Source: Methylococcales bacterium
GTDB lineage: Bacteria; Pseudomonadota; Gammaproteobacteria; Methylococcales; Methylomonadaceae
Length of the DNA stretch: 64,000 nt
Direction of reading: 5' to 3'
NCBI GenBank assembly: GCA_028712795.1
Contig: JAQTPT010000009.1
Location: 1 to 64,000, forward strand
Below the pieces are notes generated by a model that made no database searches, had not been told where the DNA came from, and worked only from the letters and a program-made list of their open reading frames with translations. Of the stretch, positions 45,739 through 53,346 are shown one piece after another. Positions within the stretch are counted from its first letter, which is position 1, and every line of letters starts with the position of its first letter. The translations under genes and the position numbers were made by a program.

Positions 45739-47049
45739 GCATTGCGACACTGACTGGTCCGGCTGCCGATGTCTTGTTTGAGCTCTTTAAAGCCGGATTC
45801 AATTTTCCATCGCGCGCCATAATACTCGATGATCTGTTTCACGGAAAGCTCCAGGTCCGTGCTGAGCATCGCTACCCACTGTGTTTTTCGGAACACCCAA
45901 ACGACCCGGACGGAACGTTTGAGTGTCTTCAACATGACAACCTCATCATAAGCACAAACCTCTCTGCGTTTGCCGTAGAGATTGACGGTATAAGCCTTGG
46001 CTTTTTGCCGAACCTCGGCTGCTCTGTCAGTGACCGATCCCAAGCGCTTACCGTACTTACGGCGACGGCCTCGCTGTCCAGGCTGCGAGACGTCAGGTTG
46101 AGCATACAATACATTATTGCAGCGCAGTCGGGATAGCATATGAAAACGCTCCCCTAAGGCGTCCCGAACCGGTCGCCACAGACTCTCATTGCTTGCACCA
46201 GCTATCCGTAACAACGAGGAGTGGCGATGCGGCAAAATGGTTGCCGATGCCGATCAACATCTGTCCTGCTTGTTCCAATTTGGTTTGAAACGGCACGACG
46301 GTGCCTTTGATTTTGGCGTTATCCCTTTCCGCTTCAATAGTTTTCCTGGCGAGGTAAAAACGGAAATCTAAAAACAAACAGGCCCAGCGCCCTTTGACTT
46401 GCTTGAGCAAGCCGACCGAGACAATATTTTGTGTCCATGGATATTGGCTTTGATTGGCTTTGGCTGCATGATCAAAGATCTTCTCGCAACCGAAGATCCT
46501 TTTCCCTATCTTGGGATTGATATAGTCGTCTAAAGCCACCAACAGCCGACCCTCTGTTTCAGGGGAAGGTATCAATCCCCAAACAGTAAGCCAAAGCTTT
46601 TGCCAAGGCAATGTCGAAGAGGCCATAAAGGTGTAGAAGCGCTTCTTTTTGATTTCAATGCCGAACAAGGTAACCAAAGAGCGCAGTAAATTGGACGTCA
46701 TGGACGATGTGAACGGGACGATGACTGCCAATAGTGTGTAGGCAAATAATGAGGATCGCTCACGGCCTAGATCGGTATCGGAAAAATGGGCTTGGAGTGG
46801 GCGTAAAAGATCGCGTAGAATGAACATGAATGAGGCCGTTTTATATGTATAATCAGTGGCTTAGAATCCTGTATTATACAATAAAACAAGGCCTCATTCA
46901 TCAATAACTTGTTGTTTTTTAAAGAACAAACGGGTGATTCGCAAAAGAATATTAGGAATAGCTAATATTTTCGAAAAATTAGCATTCTCTAATATTCATG
47001 TTCCCGAAAAATTGGGAAACTTCAGATTTCTAATCTATAGGCGGCAAAA

Positions 47050-47403
47050 ATGAAATCAGCGAAACTTTATCAGTTTCCTCAGCACGGCGGTCGAACCGAA
47101 TCTACCCCTATCGGCCATTCTGAGGATGCTTTTAAAACCCAAAAGGGTCCATTAAAAACTAAAAGAATTGCAGTATGGAAAAGGATTATGCCCTGGACTA
47201 TTGGGCTAATCTGGTTGTTTTTGGGCATGTGTTGGCCTTTGCTTAATTGGATAGCGGCAATGGATGTGGTTTTCCAATTTTTAAGGGCGCTTTATTATTC
47301 AAACACACCTGGAATGCACGCGACTCTTCAGGCATCGATACATGGCGTTTTGTATATTCTCCTATCACTCTTTTACTATTTGTATAGACCGAAGGTATTT
47401 TGA
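47050..47403 (+). CDS. kleE: KleE-like plasmid membrane protein
   Basis: A 117-residue protein with a soluble N-terminus (MKSAKLYQFPQHGG) and two hydrophobic segments. The C-terminal half, VVFQFLRALYYSNTPGMHATLQASIHGVLYILLSLFYYLYRPK, matches the KleE type of the IncP kil/kor region. The function of KleE is not settled. It lies immediately before korA, its place in IncP plasmids, but the IS insertion has replaced its upstream region. Confidence 0.75.
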   Translation: MKSAKLYQFPQHGGRTESTPIGHSEDAFKTQKGPLKTKRIAVWKRIMPWTIGLIWLFLGMCWPLLNWIAAMDVVFQFLRALYYSNTPGMHATLQASIHGVLYILLSLFYYLYRPKVF

Positions 47404-47408
47404 AAAAA

Positions 47409-47456
47409 TTTAGCTGCTAAACTGATTGACTTGGTATAATACATGTTTAGCTAAAT
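47409..47456 (+). promoter_or_regulatory. korA promoter with KorB and KorA operators
   Basis: TTTAGCTGCTAAA at 47409-47421 is a KorB-type operator (consensus TTTAGCSGCTAAA). TATAAT at 47435-47440 is a consensus -10 box. GTTTAGCTAAAT at 47445-47456 differs by one base from the KorA operator GTTTAGCTAAAC. The layout, KorB site upstream and KorA site at the -10 end, resembles autoregulated korA promoters of IncP plasmids. The -35 box is not clear. Confidence 0.8.
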
Positions 47457-47524
47457 GGGTTCCTACCGGTGGGCCCCCTCTCTTTTTTAAAGGCTAGGAA
47501 TGAAGTCATGGTTTATATAACCCC

Positions 47525-47845
47525 ATGGAATTGTCAATGAAACGAATGACCCGAGATCAATTCATTCAAGTAACAAGCCGTTTAACGATGGGAGAAAGCA
47601 CCCGGGAGATTGCCGAGGGTGTTTTAGTAGACGGAAAATCCCAATCAGATTACGCCAGAGCGAAGCAAATCACGCGGGGAGCCGTATCACAGATTGTGAA
47701 TCGGGTTTGGAAAACACATCTAAAGGCAATCAACATCCCCGACAAGTTCGTGGAAGTGACGGCGGTTCTGCCAGAACACCAGGCATTCATCGTCAAGCAG
47801 TGGGAAAAAGAAGCCCAAAGAAGTGACAAACGAAAACCTTGGTAA
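47525..47845 (+). CDS. korA: KorA (TrfB-related) repressor
   Basis: A 106-residue global plasmid repressor. The helix-turn-helix region is MTRDQFIQVTSRLTMGESTREIAEGVLVDGKSQSDYARAKQITRGAVSQIVNRVW, followed by the dimerisation tail FVEVTAVLPEHQAFIVKQWEKEAQ. It matches KorA of RK2 along its length. Start codons at 47525, 47537 or 47546 are all possible. Its own operator lies upstream. In RK2 the incC gene overlaps its end; here only a stub of incC remains. Confidence 0.92.
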   Translation: MELSMKRMTRDQFIQVTSRLTMGESTREIAEGVLVDGKSQSDYARAKQITRGAVSQIVNRVWKTHLKAINIPDKFVEVTAVLPEHQAFIVKQWEKEAQRSDKRKPW

Positions 47846-47935
47846 CCGTTAACCAAAAAGTTGGAGCAGGTAAAACCTTTACTTGAGTGTCGCTAGCATT
47901 TGATCTTGCTGATCGTGGGTTACGAACCCCCCGCC
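47842..47935 (+). pseudogene. incC: incC (ParA) remnant
   Basis: Overlapping the end of korA in another frame, the sequence reads VTVNQKVGAGKTFT, stop, VSLAFDLADRGLRTP. This is the deviant Walker A of a ParA/IncC ATPase (normally NQKGGVGKT) with a Gly to Val change and a nonsense codon. Nothing more of the 250 or so residues is left before korB. The partition ATPase has been deleted, while korB is intact. Confidence 0.85.
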
Positions 47936-47985
47936 CCAAAGCCGTCACAGAAGTAAGGGCCTGAGCCGATTACCTCGATAACAAA

Positions 47986-49092
47986 ATGAAGAGCAACACA
48001 ATGCGAACTGCCAAAACAAAAGATAAACTCCAGCCCAATCCTGGCTTAAGCGCCCTCGGCGATCCATCCTCTCTGCCTGTTACGCCGACCGATTCCATGG
48101 CCACTCACAAAAAAGAACTGCTTGATTTAGAGCTCAGTCTGATTGATGAAGACCCCAATCAGCCGAGACGCGAAGATAATCCAGGCTTTACAGAAGAAAA
48201 ATTAAACGAGCTGGTGAAATCAATTACCCGGCGAGGTGTAAAAACCCCCATTTCGGTGCACAATCATCCGGAAAAACCCGGCCGTTTCATCATAAATCAC
48301 GGTGCACGTCGATTTAGAGCCTCGAAAATTGCCGGTAAAAAGACGATACCTGCACATATCGATAATGATTACACAAGAACAGATCAACTGACAGAAAATT
48401 TGCTTCGTGAGGGTAATACGCCATTAGAGATTGCCATGGCTATTGGTGAATTTCTTAAAAGAGGCATGAAGAAAAAAGAAATAGCCGAGAGCATTGGCAA
48501 AACAGCCGGGTATGTGACGCAATACTCCTCATTATTAAAATTGCCTAAGTCGATTGGTACGGCCTTTCGTAATAACCGAATTACGGATGTGACCATTATC
48601 TATGAATTGGTGCAGTTACATCATGATCATCCTGATGAAGTAGATACCTGGGTCAATGATGAAAGCCAGGAGTTTACCCGTGGTTCGATGAAGTATCTAC
48701 GCACTTATCTGGCTCAAAAAGAGGAAGAAAGTGAACTCTACACTGACACGCCAGGTGGCGATATCGATTTAGTCACGGGTGGCGAAACTGAGAAGGGTCA
48801 GGATGCCAGTCACTCTATAGATCATCCCGCATCCTCTTCTTATGGTTCTGACACAGATGGGGAGCTTGGCTTAGCTGAGCTAAGCGGCAGTAAAAGCGCC
48901 GGACACCAAGCAGACCCGGGCAAGCTTAAAAAGGCAATTGTAAGGGTCTTACATAATAATCGGATTGCACGGTTAATGCTGGATCGCAGGCCACCGGCTG
49001 AGGGGTATGCGTGGATAAAATATGAAGATGATGGCTACGAATTTGAAGCGTCCTTACGCGATGTTCAACTGACTGCCATTTTAGAGGGTTAA
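47986..49092 (+). CDS. korB: KorB (ParB-family) partition protein and repressor
   Basis: A 368-residue ParB-family protein. The N-terminal ParB/Sulfiredoxin domain (LIDEDPNQPRREDNPGFTEEKLNELVKSITRRGVKTPISVHNH, INHGARRFRASKIAG, TENLLREGNTPLEIAMAIGEFLKRG) is followed by the helix-turn-helix KKKEIAESIGKTAGYVTQYSSLLKLP. An acidic linker and the C-terminal SH3-like dimer domain (KLKKAIVRVLHNNRIARLMLDRRP) complete it. It binds TTTAGCSGCTAAA operators. Start uncertain by five codons (48001). Confidence 0.93.
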   Translation: MKSNTMRTAKTKDKLQPNPGLSALGDPSSLPVTPTDSMATHKKELLDLELSLIDEDPNQPRREDNPGFTEEKLNELVKSITRRGVKTPISVHNHPEKPGRFIINHGARRFRASKIAGKKTIPAHIDNDYTRTDQLTENLLREGNTPLEIAMAIGEFLKRGMKKKEIAESIGKTAGYVTQYSSLLKLPKSIGTAFRNNRITDVTIIYELVQLHHDHPDEVDTWVNDESQEFTRGSMKYLRTYLAQKEEESELYTDTPGGDIDLVTGGETEKGQDASHSIDHPASSSYGSDTDGELGLAELSGSKSAGHQADPGKLKKAIVRVLHNNRIARLMLDRRPPAEGYAWIKYEDDGYEFEASLRDVQLTAILEG

Positions 49093-49094
49093 GT

Positions 49095-49445
49095 GTGAAT
49101 CAACGATTACTTATCATGAACGGCCAGTGCGTAATGCAGCAAGAGGACCAAGGTCAGTGGCGTAATGTTAAGGTTGAAAAGGCTAGAGGCGTTAAGCCAG
49201 GAATCTACAATGTTTATACGGCAAACAAGGCAGACAAAGCAAAAGCATATGCCGGCGTTATCTTGTATGCAGATAAAACAACGGTGTATCAACAAGTCGG
49301 GAAAGGGCAATATGTCACCCATGATCGGACAGATTTTGCAAAACCGCCGGAACCCGGAGAGACTAAGAGCATAAGCTATAGTGCTGATGGCAAAGCCGTT
49401 GTTTCTGAGGCTACACTTGGGCAAAAACAATCACGGAAAATTTAG
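49095..49445 (+). CDS. KfrB-like/plasmid-associated small protein
   Basis: A 116-residue protein from a GTG with a GAGGG site, starting two bases after korB. It has VKPGIYNVYTANKADKAKAYAGVILYADKTTVYQQVGKGQYVTHDR and then SISYSADGKAVVSE, a short beta-rich module of the kind found in KfrB-type and other conjugation-associated proteins. I recognise the module only loosely. It is likely translated with korB. Confidence 0.55.
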   Translation: MNQRLLIMNGQCVMQQEDQGQWRNVKVEKARGVKPGIYNVYTANKADKAKAYAGVILYADKTTVYQQVGKGQYVTHDRTDFAKPPEPGETKSISYSADGKAVVSEATLGQKQSRKI

Positions 49446-49879
49446 CGACTAAGTTGCTGGTTTAACACCAGAAGGATAGGTTGGACTAGCAACAGCGGGA
49501 GCATATATTCACCTCACTTGAGAATTCCAACCAAAACAGCCACTCATTGTAATTAAAATCCGGCTATGCAAAATTACTCTAAAGCGGCCGCAGGCAATTA
49601 TTCCTTTGAAATAGACCGACTATCAGGTATCTACCCCTTTGAGACATTCGGATATGGATTTAAGCTTCCCGATACCTGTCATTGGCAAAGTAGCACTATC
49701 GACCCATAACAGCCTTTTACATCAATAATTTGATTGGCTGGTTAGCAACACATAGCAGACTATCGTCGCGATATAGAGCCAAGTAATTTAACCTCGAAAG
49801 TATTTGTTAGCCATGCCATCGAAGACTGTTCAGCCGGCTATCAAAATCTGTTGAACAATAATCAGCGCATTTGCAGTAT
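49446..49879. other. Right edge of the plasmid-like region, degenerate DNA
   Basis: No intact gene. Right after the KfrB-like stop there is a poor KorB-like match (TTTAGCGACTAAG at 49441). The following 400 bases include fragments that look like a decayed transposase (HSDMDLSFPIPVIGK, TSKVFVSHAIEDCSAG). This is the likely boundary between the plasmid-like element and the GC-rich island. Confidence 0.4.
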
Positions 49880-50075
49880 AAGCAAGAAAAGCGACTGTTA
49901 CGATAATGCTGTCATGGATAGCTGGAATCCAACTTTAAGGTCGAAGCCATCAACGGTGAAGGTTCTCCACCCGAGCCAATGACAAACTGCAAGTCTTTGA
50001 CTATTCGAAGTGTATAACAATCTAAAACGGTTTCATTCTAAATTGGGCTTTGAACCCGAAAGCCTCTGAAATTAA
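49880..50075 (+). pseudogene. IS3-family OrfB C-terminal remnant
   Basis: Interrupted frames read SKKSDCYDNAVMDSWNP and FEVYNNLKRFHSKLGFEPESL, the usual C-terminal motif of an IS3-family transposase (normally GDCYDNAxxESFF/W and YNxxRxHSxLG). Stops lie between the pieces. It is a dead fragment directly left of the patatin gene and may mark how the island arrived. Confidence 0.75.
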
Positions 50076-50146
50076 ATATGTCGCTTAGAAAAATGTCTGT
50101 GGAAACCCGGGCAATATCAGTAATGGATTGTTGGAAATCATATACG

Positions 50147-50175
50147 GTTGAGTCAGTCAATCGGAGGTGATATAT
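50147..50175 (+). promoter_or_regulatory. Candidate promoter for the conflict-system genes
   Basis: TTGAGT (50147-50152) and TATATT (50170-50175) are 17 bp apart, a sigma-70-like pair, about 50 bases before the patatin start. No other promoter is obvious within the tightly packed genes that follow, so this could drive the array. Confidence 0.4.
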
Positions 50176-50223
50176 TAAAATTCAACTGTGAGAGTTTACT
50201 CAATTCGTGACAGGACAATAAAA

Positions 50224-51447
50224 ATGAAATATGACCTTGTGTTTGAAGGCGGTGGGGCTAAAGGTATGGTCTTCGCGGGAGCTTGCGAGGAGTTCTTCAG
50301 CCGCGGACACACCTTTTGTCGTCTGCTCGGCACATCCGCTGGAGCCATTACTGCGACACTTCTTGCGGTGGGCTACACGCCTGCTGAGATGCTTGAGGCC
50401 CTGGTCGAAAAAGGAACGGACGGCAAGTCGGTGTTTGAGGGCTTCATGGGGCCGCCCGCACCGTTTAGCGACGAGGAACTGCGAACAAGCGCGACCCAAC
50501 GCTTGCTCGATGGGGTCGATTTCACATTTCTACCGGATTTCGCGGAGAAAAAGCTCCACGAATTGCTCGTGAACGCACTCGCGACCAGCGAAACGTTCCG
50601 TCACGTTCTCGGACTGGTCGAACGCGGGGGGTGGTTCGCAGCGGATCGCTTTGTATCCTGGTTGAGTACGAAACTGGACTCAGGCACATGGAAGGACGGG
50701 GAACGCAAGTTCAGCGGCATGACGTTGGAACAACTCTTTGCTGCTACGGGTGTGGAACTGTCGGTCGTGGCCTCTGACACGATGGACGAGAGCATCCTCG
50801 TGCTGAACCACCGGACCTCACCGGATTGCCCAATTGTTTGGGCGGTACGGATGTCGATGAGCATCCCGCTTGTCTGGGACGAAGTCATTTGGCAGACGAG
50901 CTGGGGTCAGTACCGGGGCCGCGACGTCGCGGGCCACGCAATCGTCGACGGCGGCCTGCTGTCCAATTTCCCGATCGAGCTCTTTATCTCGGATGCGCCC
51001 CAGGTCACCAAGCTCATGGGACCGAAGAAGGACACGCCGGTCCTGGGCCTCCTTATTGATGAGAAACTGCCGGTCACAAAGGGGCTGTTCGTGCGCATCA
51101 ATATCAAACCCGGCGAATTAAAGACAGTGCAGCGGTTACGGCGGCTCGTCGATACCGCGACCGGTGCGCACGACAAGATGGTGAGCGAGGAGCACAGTCA
51201 TCTTGTCGCACGACTGCCTGCGCAGGGCTATGGGACGACTGAGTTTGACATGAGTGATGAGCGGCGCGCCGCGCTTGTAAAGGCTGGGCGCGAGGCGATG
51301 GCGTTCTATCTGGACACGCCCGCCGGCCTCGTGTTGCCGTCGAAGGCACCGTCTCGGCCCGGCGAACAGGTCGAGACCACCGCCGATCGCGTCGCCACGA
51401 ACGTCCTGGAGCAAGGCCAGACTGAGGGAGAGGAGCCGCTCCGATGA
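50224..51447 (+). CDS. Patatin-like phospholipase (effector)
   Basis: A 407-residue patatin. The oxyanion loop is EGGGAKG (8-14), the nucleophile Ser38 lies in GTSAG, and the catalytic Asp242 in VDGGLLSNFP. The family hydrolyses membrane lipids. I chose the ATG at 50224 with AGGACA upstream over the GTG at 50188. The C-terminal tail is proline- and charge-rich. The stop overlaps the next gene (ATGA). Base composition and codon use are richer in G+C than in the plasmid genes to the left. In conflict systems patatins act as membrane-destroying effectors; that role is inferred from the neighbours. Confidence 0.93.
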   Translation: MKYDLVFEGGGAKGMVFAGACEEFFSRGHTFCRLLGTSAGAITATLLAVGYTPAEMLEALVEKGTDGKSVFEGFMGPPAPFSDEELRTSATQRLLDGVDFTFLPDFAEKKLHELLVNALATSETFRHVLGLVERGGWFAADRFVSWLSTKLDSGTWKDGERKFSGMTLEQLFAATGVELSVVASDTMDESILVLNHRTSPDCPIVWAVRMSMSIPLVWDEVIWQTSWGQYRGRDVAGHAIVDGGLLSNFPIELFISDAPQVTKLMGPKKDTPVLGLLIDEKLPVTKGLFVRINIKPGELKTVQRLRRLVDTATGAHDKMVSEEHSHLVARLPAQGYGTTEFDMSDERRAALVKAGREAMAFYLDTPAGLVLPSKAPSRPGEQVETTADRVATNVLEQGQTEGEEPLR

Positions 51448-52079
51448 CCGACAGCTATCGCAATCGCACGAACGAGGATGCCGCCGCTCCGATGCGCGGG
51501 CAAAGGCTCGTTTTGCCGGGTGAGTCCGATGCATCCAAACTGCCGTTGCCACCTGACTCAACTGCTGCGGGGACAGTACCTGAGGAACTTAAGGCCGCCT
51601 GGACACAGTATATGGTCAACGGGTTCAAGCAGAACGAGCAGATGTTTCAAAGCACGCTCCAGGCTTTCATGAAACCGTACCGACTGACAGTGTGGCTCTA
51701 TGCAACGCTCTTTGTCGTCGGGCTCGGACTTTTTCTCGTCGCCGCTGTGATCGGTTTGCGCAATGGCGACTCCGTAGTCGCCATTGCGTTCGCCGGCTTG
51801 GGTACAGCAGCATTTCTTGCCTTCTTCATTCGACAGCCGCTGCATGCCCTCGAAGAGAATCTCCAGTTCATCACATGGCTCGGCGTTGCGTTCAATACTT
51901 ACTGGACGCGGCTGATGTACATGACCGACCCGAAGACGGTGCAGACCGAGCTCAAGGCGGCCGAGGATGATTTTCGTGCGTCAGTGGAGCGCCTGATCGT
52001 TCAGAACGCCGAGTTGCGTGGCAAGCGTCCCGGCGGCGCTGATAAGCCTAAGGGAGGTGGCAATGTCGAGCAAAGCTAA
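51444..52079 (+). CDS. Two-TM membrane protein of the conflict cluster
   Basis: A 211-residue protein with a disordered charged N-terminus, an amphipathic stretch (EELKAAWTQYMVNGFKQNEQMF) and two close membrane helices, about residues 81-105 and 111-129. The C-terminal helical region is FITWLGVAFNTYWTRLMYMTDPKTVQTELKAAEDDF. This layout resembles the small TRADD-N-associated 2-TM modules described from conflict systems, but I cannot confirm the match. It is translationally coupled to the patatin gene, and the next gene starts inside its end. Likely tethers effectors or sensors to the membrane. Confidence 0.75.
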   Translation: MTDSYRNRTNEDAAAPMRGQRLVLPGESDASKLPLPPDSTAAGTVPEELKAAWTQYMVNGFKQNEQMFQSTLQAFMKPYRLTVWLYATLFVVGLGLFLVAAVIGLRNGDSVVAIAFAGLGTAAFLAFFIRQPLHALEENLQFITWLGVAFNTYWTRLMYMTDPKTVQTELKAAEDDFRASVERLIVQNAELRGKRPGGADKPKGGGNVEQS

Positions 52080-53346
52080 GTGGACGGTACTCACGTACAT
52101 CGCCGCTCACAACAATCTCGATCAGTTTGGTAAAAAGAGTCTGATGGAGATTCTTGGCGTTGGTAGCACGTCCGACGTGGTGCAGAGTGCACTCTACGAC
52201 GGCAAGGTAGGAGCGGGGCGTTACGTAATGGGCGATCCAGGCGGGGTCGAGTGGCAGCAGCAACTGGGAAGTTTCGATTCCGGCGATCCGGACGAGTTGA
52301 TCGCCACGGCGAAGTGGCTCTTTAAGCAGTATCCGGCCGAGCGTTACGGTCTCGTGCTCTGGAGTCACGGTTCCGGGTGGGAGCCGAGTGAGATCGAAGA
52401 GGTTGCCAAAGAGGCGCGATCGGCGGCGCCAGCGAATTCCGCCGAGTCGAAGGAACGCTCGGCCGCACCGGGAAGCCGGGCCCTTTTCCGCACGACGCTG
52501 CGTTCGCTGCTGAAGCCTGAAAAGCGCGCCGAGCGGGCGATTCTTTTTGACGATGGTACCGGCCATTCGCTTGACACCATCGAGCTGGCCCGAGTGGTAG
52601 GGGCGATTGCCGAGGCGATCGGACAGCCGCTCGAGCTGCTCGGCATGGATGCCTGCCTGATGGGTAACCTTGAGGTGGCTTACGAGGTGCGCCACGCCGT
52701 GCGCTATCTCGTGGCTTCCGAGGAGCTGGTGCCAGGGCACAGCTGGCCTTACCCGGAGATCTTCGGCGCATTGCGCGCGAACCCCGACCTTGGCGGGGCC
52801 GAATTCGCGAAGCTGGCGGTAGACCGGTACCTGAGCTTTTATATCGCCAACCCGCCGGCAGGAGGTGATGTGACGAAGGTCGCACTCGATCTCGGACGGA
52901 TTACTGAACTCGCGCACGGACTCGACGCCCTTGGGGTATCACTGCTGGCGAACATCGATTCGGAAGCGGATATTCTGTGGAAAGCACAGACGACAACTCT
53001 GCAGCGCGAGACGCGGAAGGGCTCGCGCAGAGATAACAAGTTCAACTATCACCTCTGGGATCTGGGTACGGTGGCGCGGCAGCTCTTGGCTGAATCGCAG
53101 GAGAACACGGTCAAGGGGGCGGCACAGGCGTTGCTGGATATGCTCTCTCCGGAAGTCAGCGCGGTTCTCGCTGAGGGCCATGTCGGTGACTGGTTTGACG
53201 GCCTCGCAGGAACTTCGGTTTACTTGGTTCGGCCACCTACTCGGATTTCGCCATATTACACGGAGCTCGCACTAGCTAAAGAAACGCATTGGGGTGAGCT
53301 CCTCTCGGCGTATCACCAAGTCTATGCATATGGGGATCAGGCATGA
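52063..53346 (+). CDS. Clostripain-family (C11) cysteine protease
   Basis: A 427-residue caspase-like protease. The catalytic pair is His102 in LVLWSHGSGW and Cys198 in LLGMDACLMGNLEVAYE, both textbook C11 motifs. Between them lies an Ala/Ser/Arg-rich insert (about 110-155) followed by ILFDDGTGHSLDT; clostripains are often activated by cleavage in such a segment, which is inference here. The ATG at 52063 has a strong GGGAGGTGG site and overlaps the previous gene by 17 bases. No signal peptide, so it should act in the cytoplasm. Its stop overlaps the CHAT gene (ATGA). Confidence 0.92.
   Translation: MSSKAKWTVLTYIAAHNNLDQFGKKSLMEILGVGSTSDVVQSALYDGKVGAGRYVMGDPGGVEWQQQLGSFDSGDPDELIATAKWLFKQYPAERYGLVLWSHGSGWEPSEIEEVAKEARSAAPANSAESKERSAAPGSRALFRTTLRSLLKPEKRAERAILFDDGTGHSLDTIELARVVGAIAEAIGQPLELLGMDACLMGNLEVAYEVRHAVRYLVASEELVPGHSWPYPEIFGALRANPDLGGAEFAKLAVDRYLSFYIANPPAGGDVTKVALDLGRITELAHGLDALGVSLLANIDSEADILWKAQTTTLQRETRKGSRRDNKFNYHLWDLGTVARQLLAESQENTVKGAAQALLDMLSPEVSAVLAEGHVGDWFDGLAGTSVYLVRPPTRISPYYTELALAKETHWGELLSAYHQVYAYGDQA

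Larger units (their letters stand above)
43856..46827 (-). pseudogene. Transposase of the outer IS, split by insertion and frameshift
   Basis: Three parts on the minus strand. The first, 46186-46827, holds the N-terminus (MFILRDLLRPLQAHFSDTD, GRLLVALDDYINPK, DNAKIKGTVVPFQ). The second, 45747 up to 46235, is in another frame (SLWRPVRDALGERFHMLSRLR, the IIEYYGARWKIESGFKELKQDIGSRTSQCRNA Glu region). The third, the C-terminus 43856-44113, has NNHLQFCMMASTIAWIYADLLKADPERRHKVKGR. Joining the last two across the inner IS restores the C-terminal reading. DDE-type, IS4-like by its W-K-I-E-S-G-F-K-E-L-K motif. Not functional. Confidence 0.85.
43835..47025 (-). mobile_element. IS4-like insertion sequence (outer), interrupted by a second IS
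   Basis: The ends share the inverted repeat CTGAAGTTTCC and are flanked by a 9-bp target duplication, ATTTCTAAT, at 43826-43834 and 47026-47034. Subtracting the inner element and its duplicated target leaves about 1.56 kb with one minus-strand transposase. It was inserted just upstream of kleE. Confidence 0.88.

Noticed and set aside
49441..49453. Third KorB operator after the KfrB-like gene
   Set aside because: Two mismatches and overlap with the stop codon region make chance likely.
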